Shown here: piece by piece, positions 34,692-48,424 of the stretch
How positions within the stretch are numbered: position 1 is the stretch's first letter
How the letters are laid out: each line of letters begins with the position of its first letter
From: Plutella xylostella
Lineage: Eukaryota; Arthropoda; Insecta; Lepidoptera; Plutellidae
Assembly (NCBI RefSeq): GCF_932276165.1
Contig: NC_064001.1
Location: forward strand, 8,377,501-8,441,500
DNA: 64,000 bases
Direction: 5' to 3'
The notes under the pieces: generated by a model
Told to the model about the DNA's origin: nothing
The model's database searches: none
What the model saw: only the letters and a program-made list of their open reading frames with translations
Made by a program: the position numbers and the translations under genes

Positions 34692-37600
34692 TAGCTGATA
34701 ACTTCAAGTTAAACAAAACTTTATTATTGATTATGACATAGAGATCTGTGATTGGTTGTCATTGAGCTGGAAAGTGTTCACAAAATTTCAAACTGTGCCT
34801 TACACGTTTCCAATTCGATTACCATCTTACGATGCATAACATAAGACCTTATTATATTATCCTTGCTGTGTCCTCGACGGTTCAAAACGGGTTGTGGTCC
34901 CAAGGACCATCCGACACGCATGCTCTCGCCTTGACCTCTGACAGGTTAACTCTTATAACATGCATCTTCTACTGAACTTTCATCTTTAACATTTTGCCTT
35001 TTAACTTCACGTGTGAGATTTTTTAGTACCTTTCGCCGCTTTTCGTTATTTTGAAAACGTTTCTAATGGAATGGGAATTCCGGGATAAAAATTGAGTTGC
35101 GTATATAAATATATAAATCCTACTGGGTTATTTATGTATAGTTAACAAATATCTAACGTGCTCTTTTACTGAGAAATAACATTAGGATCGGGTAAATCGC
35201 TAAGCAACAGATTAAGTAAGTACCTACCATAAAATGTATTTTTGACTTACATCGGAAAAGTTTGTAATCATATACATAACTTGCTTATGTATTATCAATG
35301 TTATTATTAAAGTTATAGATAAGACCAGTCTCTATACTTAAATATTTCAGGTTTTATTGTCCGATTTGGCAGTGGCGCCACCGAGGTCATGACCCTGTCT
35401 TTTTGGCATCAAATATTTAGCATATTAAAGGAAAAATCTTTAAACAAATAAGGAAATGAGATAATGATTATTTAATGAAGTTTAAGATCTGTTGGTCATG
35501 AAAGTTTTTTTTCACCTTAAAGAAAATCACAGGGATTACAAATGATTAAGTAGGTACCTATCAACATATTTCATGGTTATCATTAGTCCTGATGTCGTTA
35601 ATAAATTAAACAATTTATTGGTAGGTAAGTATATCCAATTTAATATGTCGGGATATTAATATATTATATTATAATACATTTCTTGGTTAAAATTAAATAC
35701 CGTTATTGTTACAATTCGATTAAGCCGACTCATTTATAATATATGTAAATAGAAGATGGAAATATCGTTATTTAAATCAACCTCAAATATTACGCCACTG
35801 AATATAAAAAAATGGATTAAAAATTTCTGTTTGACCCCATAACCGGAGAGGTCCGATAAAACGCATTAGTGCTGTAACCATAAACTGTTATTTTGATGTC
35901 GACAAATCCACTTTATTAACACTTGGACCTCCCGCTGGTGGTCAGGCAACCTTGTCGAAGTAAACGAGGGTACAGAAGACGGAATGAGAGGCTCATAAGT
36001 TTATAGCGACAAGGTTCCCGCGGCTTTTGACACGAAAGCGTAGCTGCGCGCCGTGGTTCCGTGGACGACAAAGGCGATCGCTTTTGACACCTGCTCGTAG
36101 GGAAGGGACACAATGTATCGATAGTCTAAGCTTTTTACTTAATCAGCAATGTCATATTATTTTACTCGGGTGAGTTATGCAAGATGGCAAATGTTATAGG
36201 TACTTTAGGCACTGTAGGTATTTTTACATAATGATGAACACTTACTGCTCAAGCTTCTCAATAACCTAAGGAGTTTTAGCAACAAAGTCGCATGTCATAA
36301 AATACGTCTTCTGCGCGAAGGCTATTTATCTTAGGACATTTTGTGGCAGCTAAACGCCACTTTTACTATTACAAAATGGTCGTTAAAAGTTTTATCTATC
36401 GGCAAAAAGGTGTTAAATAGCGTAATTCGATATCCAACAGTCACCACTACTTGGACAATAATCGGTCAGTTTATGGTATGTTTTGTCCAACGTTGTTAAA
36501 GCTATCTTTATGAGAGCTCTAAACATAAGTGTCTTTTCCGACTTATTTATTTTTATCTCATTTGGGTTTTTAAATTGAATTTTGGTTCGGCGCGTGTGTG
36601 GCGTAGCTTTATCGTTGAATCCGTCGATAAAATTGGGAATCGATTTTTTGGATCGAAAGCTACTTTCTGAATCGGGAATTAGGCACCTACTCCTACTTAC
36701 TTATAGTTATGTGATAGGTAGTCGATAACCAAAGTAGATTTATGATACTTTCACTCAGCGATACCTAAATAGGTAGGTGCAATTTATGAATTTTGACAAT
36801 CAGAGTGAGTAATTTTGACTATCTTAATCCTTATACAAATCTGTAAGTTTGTACATTGGAAGTCTTTGTAAATACATTTAAAAGTGAATGAATATACCTA
36901 ATGAGGTGGTTACTATGTAGGTAGGAACACTGGTGTGCAAAGCATTTAAAACAAGAAAAAAAGTTAATAAAAGAGCGTATAAATATTGTCATTTACGGCG
37001 TTTTACAAAATTTACGTTCTTTGCCTGTCGCATCGTTATTTTTAATGTAGTCTTAACTGTTTTATAACCATTATATGGTTTATACCATCGTGGTAGGTAG
37101 AAAAGCTATCATTTTTTTCATTCTCATTTACAATACAATAAAGTACACTTTAAAAACTGATTCACTGCTCATAAGAATCTATAAGTACCAGACAATATTG
37201 GATTGAAGAAAGTTAGTTTAAAAAAATATTGATAAATGTTTCTTTAAGTTGCTTCAGGTAACTATAGTTACTAGTTATAATTCTGTGCTATAACTAATTA
37301 GAACTTTAGCCCACTGATATTAAGTACACTACCTATATGACTATATCTAGATCGCCCAGACACAGGACCTAGGTCATTACGGCCGATCCATCCCAGTCAT
37401 TAAAGCAAGTAATTTTTCATTAAACTTCTCCTTTTCTACTGACGTGTCTTAATGGAATGATTAAGGAAATTGATATATTGTAGATACGTCTTCTTGTGTG
37501 TGTGGTAGGTTTGTGTGTGTATGTGTGTTTGTTAGCAGTTCTTGTGTAACACGTGGCGATTCTACCTTGACCGTTGTCCAGTTTCTCACTTGAGAATGAT

Positions 37601-38049
37601 AATTGAAGCACAACTTTACTTAAGTACTTATGGAATGCCGAATTATTTTATGAATTGTTTCATATACTATTATACATACTGATTCTAATTATATTCGGTC
37701 ATTACTCAATATGTAGTAAGTACCTATGAAATTGCTAATATTAACAGAATATTTTTGATTAATATGCTTTTAAGTTCCTGACTTTGTTGACGCCGAAATT
37801 CAATTTAAAATATTTAATTAACCGTCGTTGTAGCAATCAATCAAGACAGGCGTTGTATGGAACTGAATCTATGACTACCTTTATGAATCCAGCAATAACT
37901 TGTGATGTACTTGGTATATATCAAGTACCTATAGGTATACTAATGGCAGGCAACAAATTATAAATTTAGCTACCGTATTGTTACAGAGTCACCCACTGTT
38001 CGCTCGTTATCGTATCATTTTATACTTGATAGGTCGCGAGCCGTATCGC

Positions 38050-38290
38050 CGTTTTTGAATGAGTACAATGCACTGAAGTTGTCGGGTAAGTGGACAAACC
38101 GACCGTCAGATGTTTTGACTAGGCTTAACGACTGCTGTCGAAGCAGCAACCGGGACCCACGGCTTAATGTGCCACCGTCCGAAGCACGGAAGCGTCCAGA
38201 AAAGAACCACTTCAAATCGGTCACCCATCCAATAGCTGACCGTGCCAGTTGTTGCTTAACCTCAGTGATCAGTTACGATCACTGAAGCCA
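38050..38290. repeat. dispersed moth-type repeat fragment
   Basis: Contains CGGGACCCACGGCTTAATG, TGCCACCGTCCGAAGCACGG and GTCACCCATCCAATAGCTGACCG followed by GTTGCTTAACCTCAGTGATC. These are words I associate with dispersed lepidopteran repeats. Boundaries and the parent element are not identifiable. The open frames on both strands here have no protein similarity I recognise. Confidence 0.4.
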
Positions 38291-40039
38291 TCTCGACTCT
38301 CGACGGACGCTTCTTTTTATTTTGTACCTTAGCAGACATACCAATATGACGATAGAGACTATGTAACATGTGATGGATGGATCATCAAAGCTATGAGCCG
38401 ATTAAAGTGTCATTACCATATCTACATTGTAATTTTACTTGATTTATTAGTAGGTATCCTAGCTCAATGGTTACTACGCATTATTATCATATCACTTGTT
38501 TAAAAATGCCTTGAAAATTCTAAATTAAATTAGGTATAAACTCTACATTTTATTTGAATTGACAGAGGATTTGATTCAAATATTTATAGGAAGTTAATGC
38601 AAAAAAAATGTTACCTACATATAAGGTTTATATGCGTATGCTTTATAGAAATTAACGTGATATTTATAATGATTATATATATATATCACTTACCTATATT
38701 TCTGTCAGAAATAGTAAAGTACAAAGTGTTAGCTTAGATTATAATGTTACACCAAATTTTATGACTTTCAAAATGGTTAAAAAGCTATAAAGGTACTATA
38801 GCAAAGGAAATTATTATCACAAGTAGCCACTTACTGTTGAAGCAATCATTTATTTCAAAAGAATACAAACAACTAAAATTTGTAAAGTTAATATTTTTTT
38901 ATAATATACTAATTGAAACATAAAAGTATACACTCGACACTTAAAACGTTGTAATGTAGGCCGTTGGTTTAAAATTTACAATAAATGATGTGATTAAGTG
39001 TAATTATCTCGGTGGTATAAAAGTAAATGGGTACTTAGTATGTATCGTTACAAAGTTTATAGTAGTGCAATAATGTACTCATAAACATCTTTACTTTTTG
39101 CGTGACTACGTCGAAAAATAATTAATGAGTAGCAATTGCATCATGTAAGTTTAGCCAGTAATAGCCGGGATAGTCTAAAATACGATTGTACTAAGTAGAT
39201 TAATTTTTTTTCTCATCCTGTTAATGTTAAATCTAAATCGCTTAAAATTTGAAGGATGTTTTATGTATACTTACTTATTATATTCCTGCATTTTAATCCG
39301 TTCGTAAAGTTCGTATACACAGTAACGTGTATTTATATGAGACAAGAATTTACATTGATATTACGGCTAATAACAAAGCACACATTCTAAGTTCTGAGTA
39401 CTCTTGATTGATTCCAAGATGCAAGATATCTCTGTACTATTGACTGGTTTATATTCACTAATAAATTGTTTACTCCGCACGTGCAAATTGGTGTCATTTA
39501 ATGTATTTTTACTGAGAAGTAATAATGTAATTCGAATCTTGTATTGAATAACTGATCTCTTTGAGTACAATTAAGTACATATAAGTAAGTCATTGAGTAC
39601 TTAATCGGTTATCGGTGGATAATATTTTTTCAGAGGAATAAAGACGTGGCTTTATTGTAAGCAATAAGACAAAAAGTACTCAGATGATTTATCATATCCA
39701 TCACAGTAAAGAGAGTATGACTCTATAAAAAAAATCGGCTTAACTATAAGGTCACTCTTGCTTGGCGCTTAACTATTATACTGATAGACAACTAAAGAAA
39801 GAAAAAGGCATTTATTTCGTCCAAGACACAAAACATATAAATAAAACAAATAAAGATACACTAGGTTACAAAGTGTCTCAAACAAAATGGTCACCGTCTC
39901 AACATAATGTCACAGAAGCCTGTGACGCTGATTTTCATCAGGTGGCCGCGAGTCGTGCTCGGTGCAGTGTAAAAATTATAATACTTAATTTATATTTTAG
40001 AATAAACAGGATGGCTTAACATAACTAGGTAAACACACA

Positions 40040-40100
40040 CAGTGAAGCAACTCTCACAGAATGTTAGTTTTTTGTAAAGGTAGAGTAACCCTCGTTCTGA
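40040..40100. repeat. degraded fragment of the GGGTCACTCTATA MITE
   Basis: ACAGAATGTTAGTTTTTTGTAAAGGTAGAGTAACCC resembles the right end of the MITE copy at 8805-9290 (GAACGTTAGTTTTTCGTCATATAGAGTGACCC). Only the terminal ~50 bp is recognisable. Confidence 0.4.
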
Positions 40101-42695
40101 AACGCGCTAGCTACAGGTATAAAAACAATGATAATAAGGATCATAAATTCACCGTTCCTTGTTCAGAAGAGTGTTGAGTTTGCCCCTTATCATCATCACC
40201 ACCTTATCACCAGGTTGGGGCTCAATTTGCAACCACCTCGGATATTCCCAACGATAGAGGTAATTGGGAAGCAGGGAAGTTCCGCGGAATAAGGCCGCGT
40301 TTACACTGTTTAGAAATGTAGTGTTGTAGTTGTAACTACGTATGTAGATGTAGGTATGATTTGAAGTAATATTTTACTGTGGAATAATATGGTTTTAGGT
40401 TAAGTACATTCTACTTAATCATGAATTTATAACAAAATTTTAGGTTGCAAAATATTATGTACACACGTGTACTTTTGCAATGACAAAACTATAGGAGACC
40501 CAAAGCGTTTTAAAAATATTGTTATTGCATAACCCACCACGTGGTCTGGGGTCAGGTGTGGGTCAGCAGACTCAGCAGTGGGTCAGTCTTAAGGTCTAGT
40601 GTAAGGTTGTTTGAGATTATTTAATCTGGTAAAATAAACACACAACAGACCTTAATGCCAAATATATTTTTTTTTTGTATATTCTAAATACAAAAAAAAT
40701 ATATTTGAAATTTGTTTGAAAGTTTATTTGAACTTAGAATTTATATTATCCTTTTCCAAAAACATACAGTAACAGTAAGTTTTTTCTTCAATTATCCATT
40801 TCCAGTGTGAACATTTTGTAGTTTTTGCTTTCAATGTGAACACGCCTTTACGACATAATGCTGGCTTATCGCCCCCACTACGTGAGTCGAGATCGTCTTT
40901 GCTAACGGTACAGAGGAGGAAACAACGTACTTTTGATAATGCCGAATATAAATATTTTAAAGCCATACCTTTTGTTTTGCGAACTGTACATCTAGCCAAA
41001 CTCTTCAAATATTATATAAAATAGGTGCCTATATAGTAGAAGGTAGGGGTTTTCAAAATTCAATTTACGATTATAAGGTTTTATAAAACGATAGCAGGAC
41101 CGGATGAATAATATAATTAAAATTAGCTATGATTCACTATGATTATAAAATTGCATTATTATCTCAAGTGTCTGTACGCTACTATGCGTACATACATAGG
41201 TAGGTATAGGTATCTAGTAATAAACTGTATTTTATAGGCTACTAGCGACATATATGCCTTTACATATTTTGCTTCTCAGTTTTCAACATAATAATAGTAG
41301 CATATGCTATAGTATACCTCCATTTGTAAAAATTATGTTTAGGTTCAGTTTGGTAGGTTATTCAAAGTAAAAGTTCTACTACTAACCCACCTATCACTTT
41401 TAAAATAAAATAATGCATGTTATAGGTATCAAAATTTTGTTATTTATTCAGAATGAAAAGTCAATAAAATACATTTTGACTTTCGTTGGACACCTCTTAT
41501 ATCAATGTGTTAAAATTGAATAAATTATACAATGAGACGACCGTATCATAGCCGTGAATATACCTAATTAACTAACAATTATTTTAACATAAGTAATTCG
41601 AACTCGATATCTAACGCCACTCTAAGGGCTTTTTAAATATAATATTCGTTAAGCGCTTTAATTTTAATATGTGTATAAATATTGCTATTTTACGCTTTAC
41701 AAAGTAAAGCTAGAAAGCTAAAAGATACATTATTGCAAAGGTATTGGATCTTAAGGTAGGCGTGTGTATTATACCTTATACCCTAAGTATAAGAGTTCGG
41801 TGTTATTATTCTTATATGCCAGTCAATTTATACATACCATAGTGCCCTCACTATGTATTAATCGCATCATGCTACTATGGAAACTGTTTCATTTATTGTA
41901 GGTAGGTATGCCACCGGTCCGCAACCATGGAAGCTGTTATTACAATATCTACATAATAATATTTATGCTACCTTCTTTGTTTTATCGACTATAAATTAGT
42001 GCAAGCGCCCTGCTGCTGCCAATGACGCCATCTTATTCAATAAAACCAAGAAGAGCGTCCAATTCTGACAATCTGACCTTTCTCTTTAATTTACGATCAT
42101 TCCGATACAAAAACTTTTTTCTACCAAATTCCGCGTAACCGGTTGTTAGATGACACCTGAATTGTTTGCATTTTAAACTTTTCGGTTAATATATTCATGA
42201 TGGCCATTTGACTGTCTGAAGCTCATTAAGATGGGCATTTCTACCATATCGAATAAACTCCATTAGAACTGTCATACGAATCTCTGCATTATCGATCAAC
42301 CGATACGCTAATCTTTGACCTCCGAGCTCTTCGGTTCCTATGCTCTCCTGGTATTTATACTCTATAGAAACTGACTATGCTGAAGATGATTCTGTTTATT
42401 CATGTGATTGAAGATGATTCCGTTAAATAAAAGCACTGAAACCATAATTATTATCTTGTAAGCGATAATGTGATGTAACAAACACAAGAGCTAGACTAGG
42501 GTGTGTCACTGTCGTGAAAGTATTGGCCAGTCTGATTAGCACTGACTTCCCAGGGTTCTCCACATGTAACATAACTTATGATACACCACTCGAAAAATCT
42601 CGTCTCGTTCTACCCACCACCAAAATTTACCTCAATTTGCAAAATCGTCCTAATTCCCATGCCACCACGTCTAATCACCACCATCTTTTCCGCAG

Positions 42696-42845
42696 GCTGC
42701 AAATCCTTCTTCAAGCGGTCAGTGCGGCGGAACCTGACGTACTCCTGCCGAGGGAACCGCAACTGTCCCATCGACCAGCACCACCGCAATCAGTGCCAGT
42801 ACTGCCGGCTCAGGAAATGCCTCAAGATGGGCATGCGGAGAGAAG
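42696..42845 (+). CDS. seven-up exon: rest of the DNA-binding domain
   Basis: A 150-bp internal exon, acceptor CGCAG|GC and donor GAAG|GTGAGT, phase 1 at both ends. It starts with CKSFFKRSVRRNLTYSC (recognition helix after the P-box) and encodes the second zinc finger and its C-terminal extension (NCPIDQHHRNQCQYCRLRKC, then LKMGMRRE). All finger cysteines are present. The domain binds AGGTCA-type half-sites and carries part of the dimer interface. Joined to 32760 upstream and 54895 downstream the frame is continuous and reads as a COUP-TF DNA-binding domain. Confidence 0.97.
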
Positions 42846-44216
42846 GTGAGTCGAGCTAGGCTGGAACACGTTAATGCTGAACACGAAAAATTGTCTTAAG
42901 TTTTTGGACTGATTTTGTCATTAACATTATCATTGAAAAATTAAAGTAATTACTTACTTAAATATAACAACCTGTCACAGGGTTTCGTTGAGATTTTATT
43001 GCAGTTATTCAGTTCTAAATCTAAGATTGTTTTTCAGAATCATCTTCATTTATTTTAACTTTACCGTTAGGATTTATATCCCATTTAAATCGAATTGGCT
43101 GGGGTCGTGGTAACGTTTTGGTGATTACAAACGCTATTAACTAAAAAACGTAACGCTTTTCATATCATACTGATGGTGTAAATACTAACAATGTCAAAAT
43201 TATTGGTGGGTCCTCCGTACCTTCGTTGAGACATTTGTGTGTTTTCACTGATATTGTGTTTTTGTTCACCGGTACACTCTGTTTAGTCTGTAAGTATATT
43301 ACCATTTTGTTTAGCTATCTCTTCGTTGTGAAGCTCTAATTTCTTCCTTGGCTTATTGTCAAATTTACAAATTCTTTCAATATTTTATAAAAACTTACAC
43401 AATTTAATTATATTTATCAATTACTAACACTTTTGAACTATCTTAACTTTAAACATTTCATAAACTCATAAAAGAATATCTAACTTTCATTTATACATAA
43501 TAACATTTATATCTAACAGTAAAAGATGCAATATGGCTGACATAAAACGCATTACATAAAATGGACATTACTCGAACATCATAATCACACGAGTTGCATA
43601 ACAGAATTCCTCACTTCCATGACGTCCTGGTATAAGAAGAACCTTTAATGAATACCCGTATAGACAAAAAGCTTCATCTTTAGATACATTCATTGTCGCA
43701 AGTGTAATTAGTGAAATCATCAATCTTATGCCCAGTCAGTCAGTCATTAGTGGACTGCCCAAGGGCATCTTGTAAGTGACTGTTGACAATCAGTGTTAAT
43801 ATAAAGTTATGAGCCATAATAGGTTATTATTATGAAGAAATTAATTCACTAGCTTATTGTTTTACGGACAGACTTTTGATAAATTGGTTAGATGACGTCA
43901 GTTTTGAATCGGACTCCCATGTCTATAAATAATGAGGGAAAGATGTAGGACTGTGAACGAAACGTATATGTAGATAAATCAATTTTAATAACAAAAAAGG
44001 ATATATAAATTTGCATTAAATATGTAATTAGATAATGTTACGTGAATTGAATGTAACCGATGATACTTTTTAGGTTAAGGCTATAACTAATTTAACCTTG
44101 TCGTTGACAACTTGACAGTTTTATGAGGCATTACTGCTCAGACTTTTAGGAGTGCATTCAAATAAGAATTCTTTGTACTTACATAGAATTTGGTATTATT
44201 TAACACTAGATGATAC

Positions 44217-44440
44217 TCTCAATATGAAATCAACGAAATAAACATACAATTGATAGATAATATTAGTCGATAAGAGGTAGTTGATATACCTATACAAATA
44301 CATAGATAGATACATGCAACTGCCAACAACCAGGCACAAGGCTCATACCACGAAGGCTTTCCCTGGGCCGATTCGAACCCGCAGCTGGTCTGCTCCGTAA
44401 GCAGATTCACTACCGCCTGAGCCATCTCACCCATCTCCAT
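44217..44440 (-). mobile_element. SINE with tRNA-Arg-like head
   Basis: On the - strand, TGGCTCAGGCGGTAGTG (A box region), a perfect anticodon stem-loop TCTGC-TTACGGA-GCAGA (anticodon ACG) and GGTTCGAATC (B box) follow in tRNA order. The acceptor ends (GGGTGAG and GGCCCAGGG) do not pair, and a non-tRNA body with GTATCTATCTATGTATTTG follows. So this is a SINE or tRNA-derived pseudogene rather than a tRNA. The 3' end is approximate. Confidence 0.6.
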
Positions 44441-44599
44441 GCAAGCAAATAAAGTCCTTTCAGGACTATATTTAAGATATACATTTTCATCAAAAGGCAT
44501 GATAACAACAAAGGTTGACAATGCAAAGGTAATTTCAGCAGGTCGTAAAGGAAACGGTCTTGAGGGCAGACAGGTCGAAGAGTTCATAAACAGACGGAA

Positions 44600-44629
44600 G
44601 GCATCCCGCAAGGGTCGATACTTGGACCC
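44600..44629 (+). pseudogene. shard of a non-LTR reverse transcriptase
   Basis: The ten codons at 44600-44629 read GIPQGSILGP, the invariant RT block seen in both LINEs of this window. The frame is open a few codons upstream and closes shortly after. It is a small relic; the rest of the domain is not recognisable. Confidence 0.45.
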
Positions 44630-47600
44630 ACTCGTCTGTTATGACCTTGCTGCGATTGCGCTATATCTGTACATTTTAAATTTTAAAAAACAAATATACT
44701 TTCATTTCATTTGTAAAAAGAAGTAACATTGAATTACTAAATATTTCCAAATAAGCATAGAGCAAAGCTAATGGATAATTGTTACCCAAAATTTTGCGTT
44801 TGCTAAGTTATTTTGCACACCCATCTCAACCTTACATCCGGAGAGATAAAAGGAAAAGGCTACAACACACCGGAAAGGACACCTCTGTAACCCGCTGCTC
44901 TCGATTCAACCCTTAAGCATCCTATTAGGTCTTCTCGACCCCATCCCTCATGTTGTGCCCAACAAACGATTTGTTTGCTGTCAACAAACAAAAGAAAGGT
45001 GACGCACACGGCTTCAGATAGAATGCATCTTTTTTATTCCAGATTAACTGTTAATATAAAAAAATAAGTGTGCCTGCTTTGTCGTCGGGTATAATCGTCT
45101 TAGATATGAAACTTGTAGATGTTGAGATTAGAAGCGTAAATGTGATGCTTTTGTTGTGTTTTTTCTTGGTTTTATTTGTTGTTTGATATCGGATCGTGTT
45201 TTGTGCGACGCTCGGTGCGGTTGAAAGGTTCCATTGAACGGGGTGAGGTGTGAGATGCATCTATAGAATTGTGATCTGTTTATACTCCTTTGTAGTTTAT
45301 TGACTACTTTTTTCTTATCGTACCGGTCATCTGGACTGAAATATGCTGTGCAAACATAGCTCCATTGCTCTACAGTTAATTTTATTGCAACGTTTGTTTT
45401 ATTCATAATATAGAGTTTAATTGCTATTGCAACTGTCAAAAGTGTTGGGCTATCATATGCAAACACAAAGGTCACACAAGTATTGATTAATTAAGTGCAT
45501 TACTGTAACCAGTTTTAATAAAAGAATCTATAGCTGCACAAAAGACTGGGGTTCACCCATCTCCGCTCTTATGAACAATAGCCGCAGCGGCTTTGTTTAG
45601 GGCGCATCAATCACTGACTTCATTGTTTGGAATATCTTAATAAGTTTTTGTATGGAGCCGGTCATTTAGAAAGATTTTTTGAAATCGGACGCTTCCGATC
45701 TTCCTCCGGGGTAGTCATGAATATTTTAATGAAATTATGGAACGTATTTTATAAATTGAATCCTCATGAAACTTTTTAACAGTGATACTTCAACGCTTAA
45801 ATGTTTGCAGTGAATTTTCAGTTCGCATTAGTCTTTGTCGTATAGAGAGTTAAGCGGGATATGTGAAAGTGAAAGATAAACAGTCTCCTAAGTTACCTTA
45901 TTACCTCGGATAGCGCGGTACATTATGAACATACCTGATAGCTGAGAGTTTACGATAACCTTTAAGTGTCTGTGTGTGTGAACAGCTAAGAATTATCTAT
46001 TGCTGCTGCATATTGTCAGCAATATTAAAAGCCCCAAAGTTTAATAGCTGTCAACAAATTATAAAATTTAATCCAAGCGTAAATTCTTACATCTTTACAT
46101 AACGGATACCGCGCACAATACCTTGTCTTGTAAACTAAAATGCTTAGCCCACAAAACCTGTCAAAAATATCATCCTCGCCATTCATAGACAATAGTTCCC
46201 AGGGGGCTGCAAATTATGGCAATGTTTGCTTCGGGTTCAAAAGTTTTAAAAGTAAAAGCCCATACACGCCTCGGTCGACAAAAGGGACGTCAAAAGCTTT
46301 AGCGATGGTTTGTGACGAAGGTGTCAATTTGCGCTTGCACCCAGGTGCGGTCATTGTTGCCCAACTGACCGTAAGAACGATTTGTTTGGACTAGACCAGT
46401 CCAGTTTCTGCAAACACACAGCGTGAGAACAGTATAACGATTTTTTCAAGTGGTCAAGTGGACTGACCACTATCTGTCACGGTTGGACACAAACAGTAGA
46501 CTTTTATTGCATTCATGATTAATTTCTTGACCTAATCGTGTCGACAATCAGATGAAATCCTCACATTAGAATTACGAGAATATCTCGCGGCGGTACAATA
46601 TTTTGTTGAGCGTCACAGTCGAGAGATATTATCATTTCTAGTGAGCATAATAACTGTGACATGTTTCGGTGCGCCGCTCCAGGGCCAAACGTAATGGTCC
46701 TTATTCTGGGAAAACTGGCAGTACGAGTCGTACGACTAGCCGCGTCCGACATAAAGATACCATCGCCGTCTCCGCCGCCACGCGTTCCCACGACTTGGAT
46801 CGCGAAAAATACCTATTAATCATGTTATTGCACCCTAGACTTGCGGGTCGACCCACCGGACATCGGTCAAAAGTTACTAAAACATCAATTAAGAATGCAC
46901 AACACAAAGTGACCGGTTTCAATATCGCACGGTCAAGGTACCTCGGGTGACCCTTTGACCGGTTCGCCTATGCAGATACCAGTTTCCGGCCTAAACTAAT
47001 TATATTTTCGCACGTTTTGCCGACGCATTTGCATGTGAATCGGGGGTCGGGCCCAACTACAATTGAAAATAGCGCTAATCTGTTTTCGAAAGCCATTCTT
47101 AGGGTCCCGGCTGGGACAGGTAATGCTCGGATATGGGCATCACAAGGGACGCTTCTTCACAATACTGCCGGAGGAAACTTGATAGGTTTTTACTGTAAAC
47201 ATTACATTAGCCTAACTATAGACCTCGCCCCGAAAATATTTAGTTTCACATTGAAAGGACTCACACTCATCGATGTTTTGTTGTGTTCGAAACCTAATTT
47301 GGAGTCATCGTAAACTCCGAGGCGAAATGCCGTCATAAAAAGAATCAAAGTGTAAAAATCATTTGTGTTGGATTAAAAAAGGAGCTAGCGAACGAGCGTG
47401 AGATATGCAGCACGATCAATCATCTGGTGATTTATATCCTCGCGCTGGGATGATGTATCACTGGGCAGGATTCGGACCTGCCGCCGCTCGCGACTCTCCG
47501 ATAATTAACTTTTTAAACTTGACGGACGCTTCCACTCGCGGCTTCGGAGCCGTGGCTCGCGCTACGCGCCAAACCTGTTGGTTACGTTCCAAGCATCGGC

Positions 47601-48134
47601 ATTTGGAATCTTCTATAACGCGGTTTCTAATAGCGCCAACAAAAGATTTTAATGTATGCATTGTATAAAAAATGTGCATATTTTACAATAGGAATGACGC
47701 ATTTCTGATTTTCAAGCAAACATGCTAAAACTTTATGTTATTAGAATTCTATCTTTTTTAGATTTCTTCATGTAGTTTATTGTATCATGATATTTCTCGG
47801 CATCACTGGAATGGCTCCAGAAGGTCTTGTAGTGTCCGTCGTCTCGGCTGGACCGGAGCCCCCGGACCGGAGCCCCGCGGCGAGGCCGGCGCGCCTAACG
47901 AACTTCAGACGTGATTTATCGACCCGCCCCCCTCCATCATGCTAATTCTTTTACGATGTGTGATGGTAATGAAATATCACCAGCATCCACTTCTCTCTAC
48001 GACGCATTGGAACATATCATTCATTCATCATTTCAAATTAGAATACTATTGGCTTTTAGTATGAAACTATATTTCGTTTTGATTCATGGCTGTTCGAAGA
48101 TTTGATGTTGATTTGATGACATTTGAATCGATTT

Positions 48135-48424
48135 CAGTACCCGTATCATGAAAATTCGAACTAACGAATAGAATCGAATGCGAGTGCGACTATTGTCAAC
48201 TTGACAGCACTTTCGAACACTTTTTACCTTTCGAATGAGTTTCGAAAAGAATGACCACAGAGTACATGATATTATTCTGACAATGACCTATGGAATGATA
48301 GCTGTCAAACTTTCGCAAATCTGTACACCGCAATACACCGCCATTTTGTTGTTGACAGGTTGACAGCACTTTCGAATAGACTATCGAATAGAATATGCTG
48401 CGGTTTTTCATGATACGGGTACTG
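48135..48424. mobile_element. MITE with CAGTACCCGTATCATGAAAA ends
   Basis: The left end CAGTACCCGTATCATGAAAA and right end TTTTCATGATACGGGTACTG are a perfect 20-bp inverted repeat bounding 290 bp in svp intron 2. Internally TTGACAGCACTTTCGAA occurs twice in the same orientation (around 48200 and 48360), with CGAATAGAATCGAA-type words near both ends. Non-coding. I could not fix a target duplication. Confidence 0.8.

Larger units (their letters stand above)
32761..42695 (+). other. svp intron 1 (9.9 kb)
   Basis: Bounded by GTGAGT at 32761 and TTTTCCGCAG ending at 42695, phase 1, interrupting the P-box glycine codon. It holds a Helitron (34459-34691), a dispersed repeat (38050-38290) and a degraded MITE (~40040-40100). 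I see no other gene. A GC-richer patch at about 35920-36110 is unexplained. Confidence 0.85.

Noticed and set aside
44370..44440. tRNA-Arg gene on the - strand
   Set aside because: The anticodon arm is perfect but the acceptor stem does not form; SINE-like body and tail follow.
45688..45706. GACGCTTCCGATCT resembles a sequencing adapter end
   Set aside because: It lacks two bases of the usual adapter sequence and sits in continuous genomic context, so I treat it as chance.
47470..47500. T-arm-like GCAGG-TCCGAAT-CCTGC on the - strand
   Set aside because: No matching A box, anticodon arm or acceptor stem around it.
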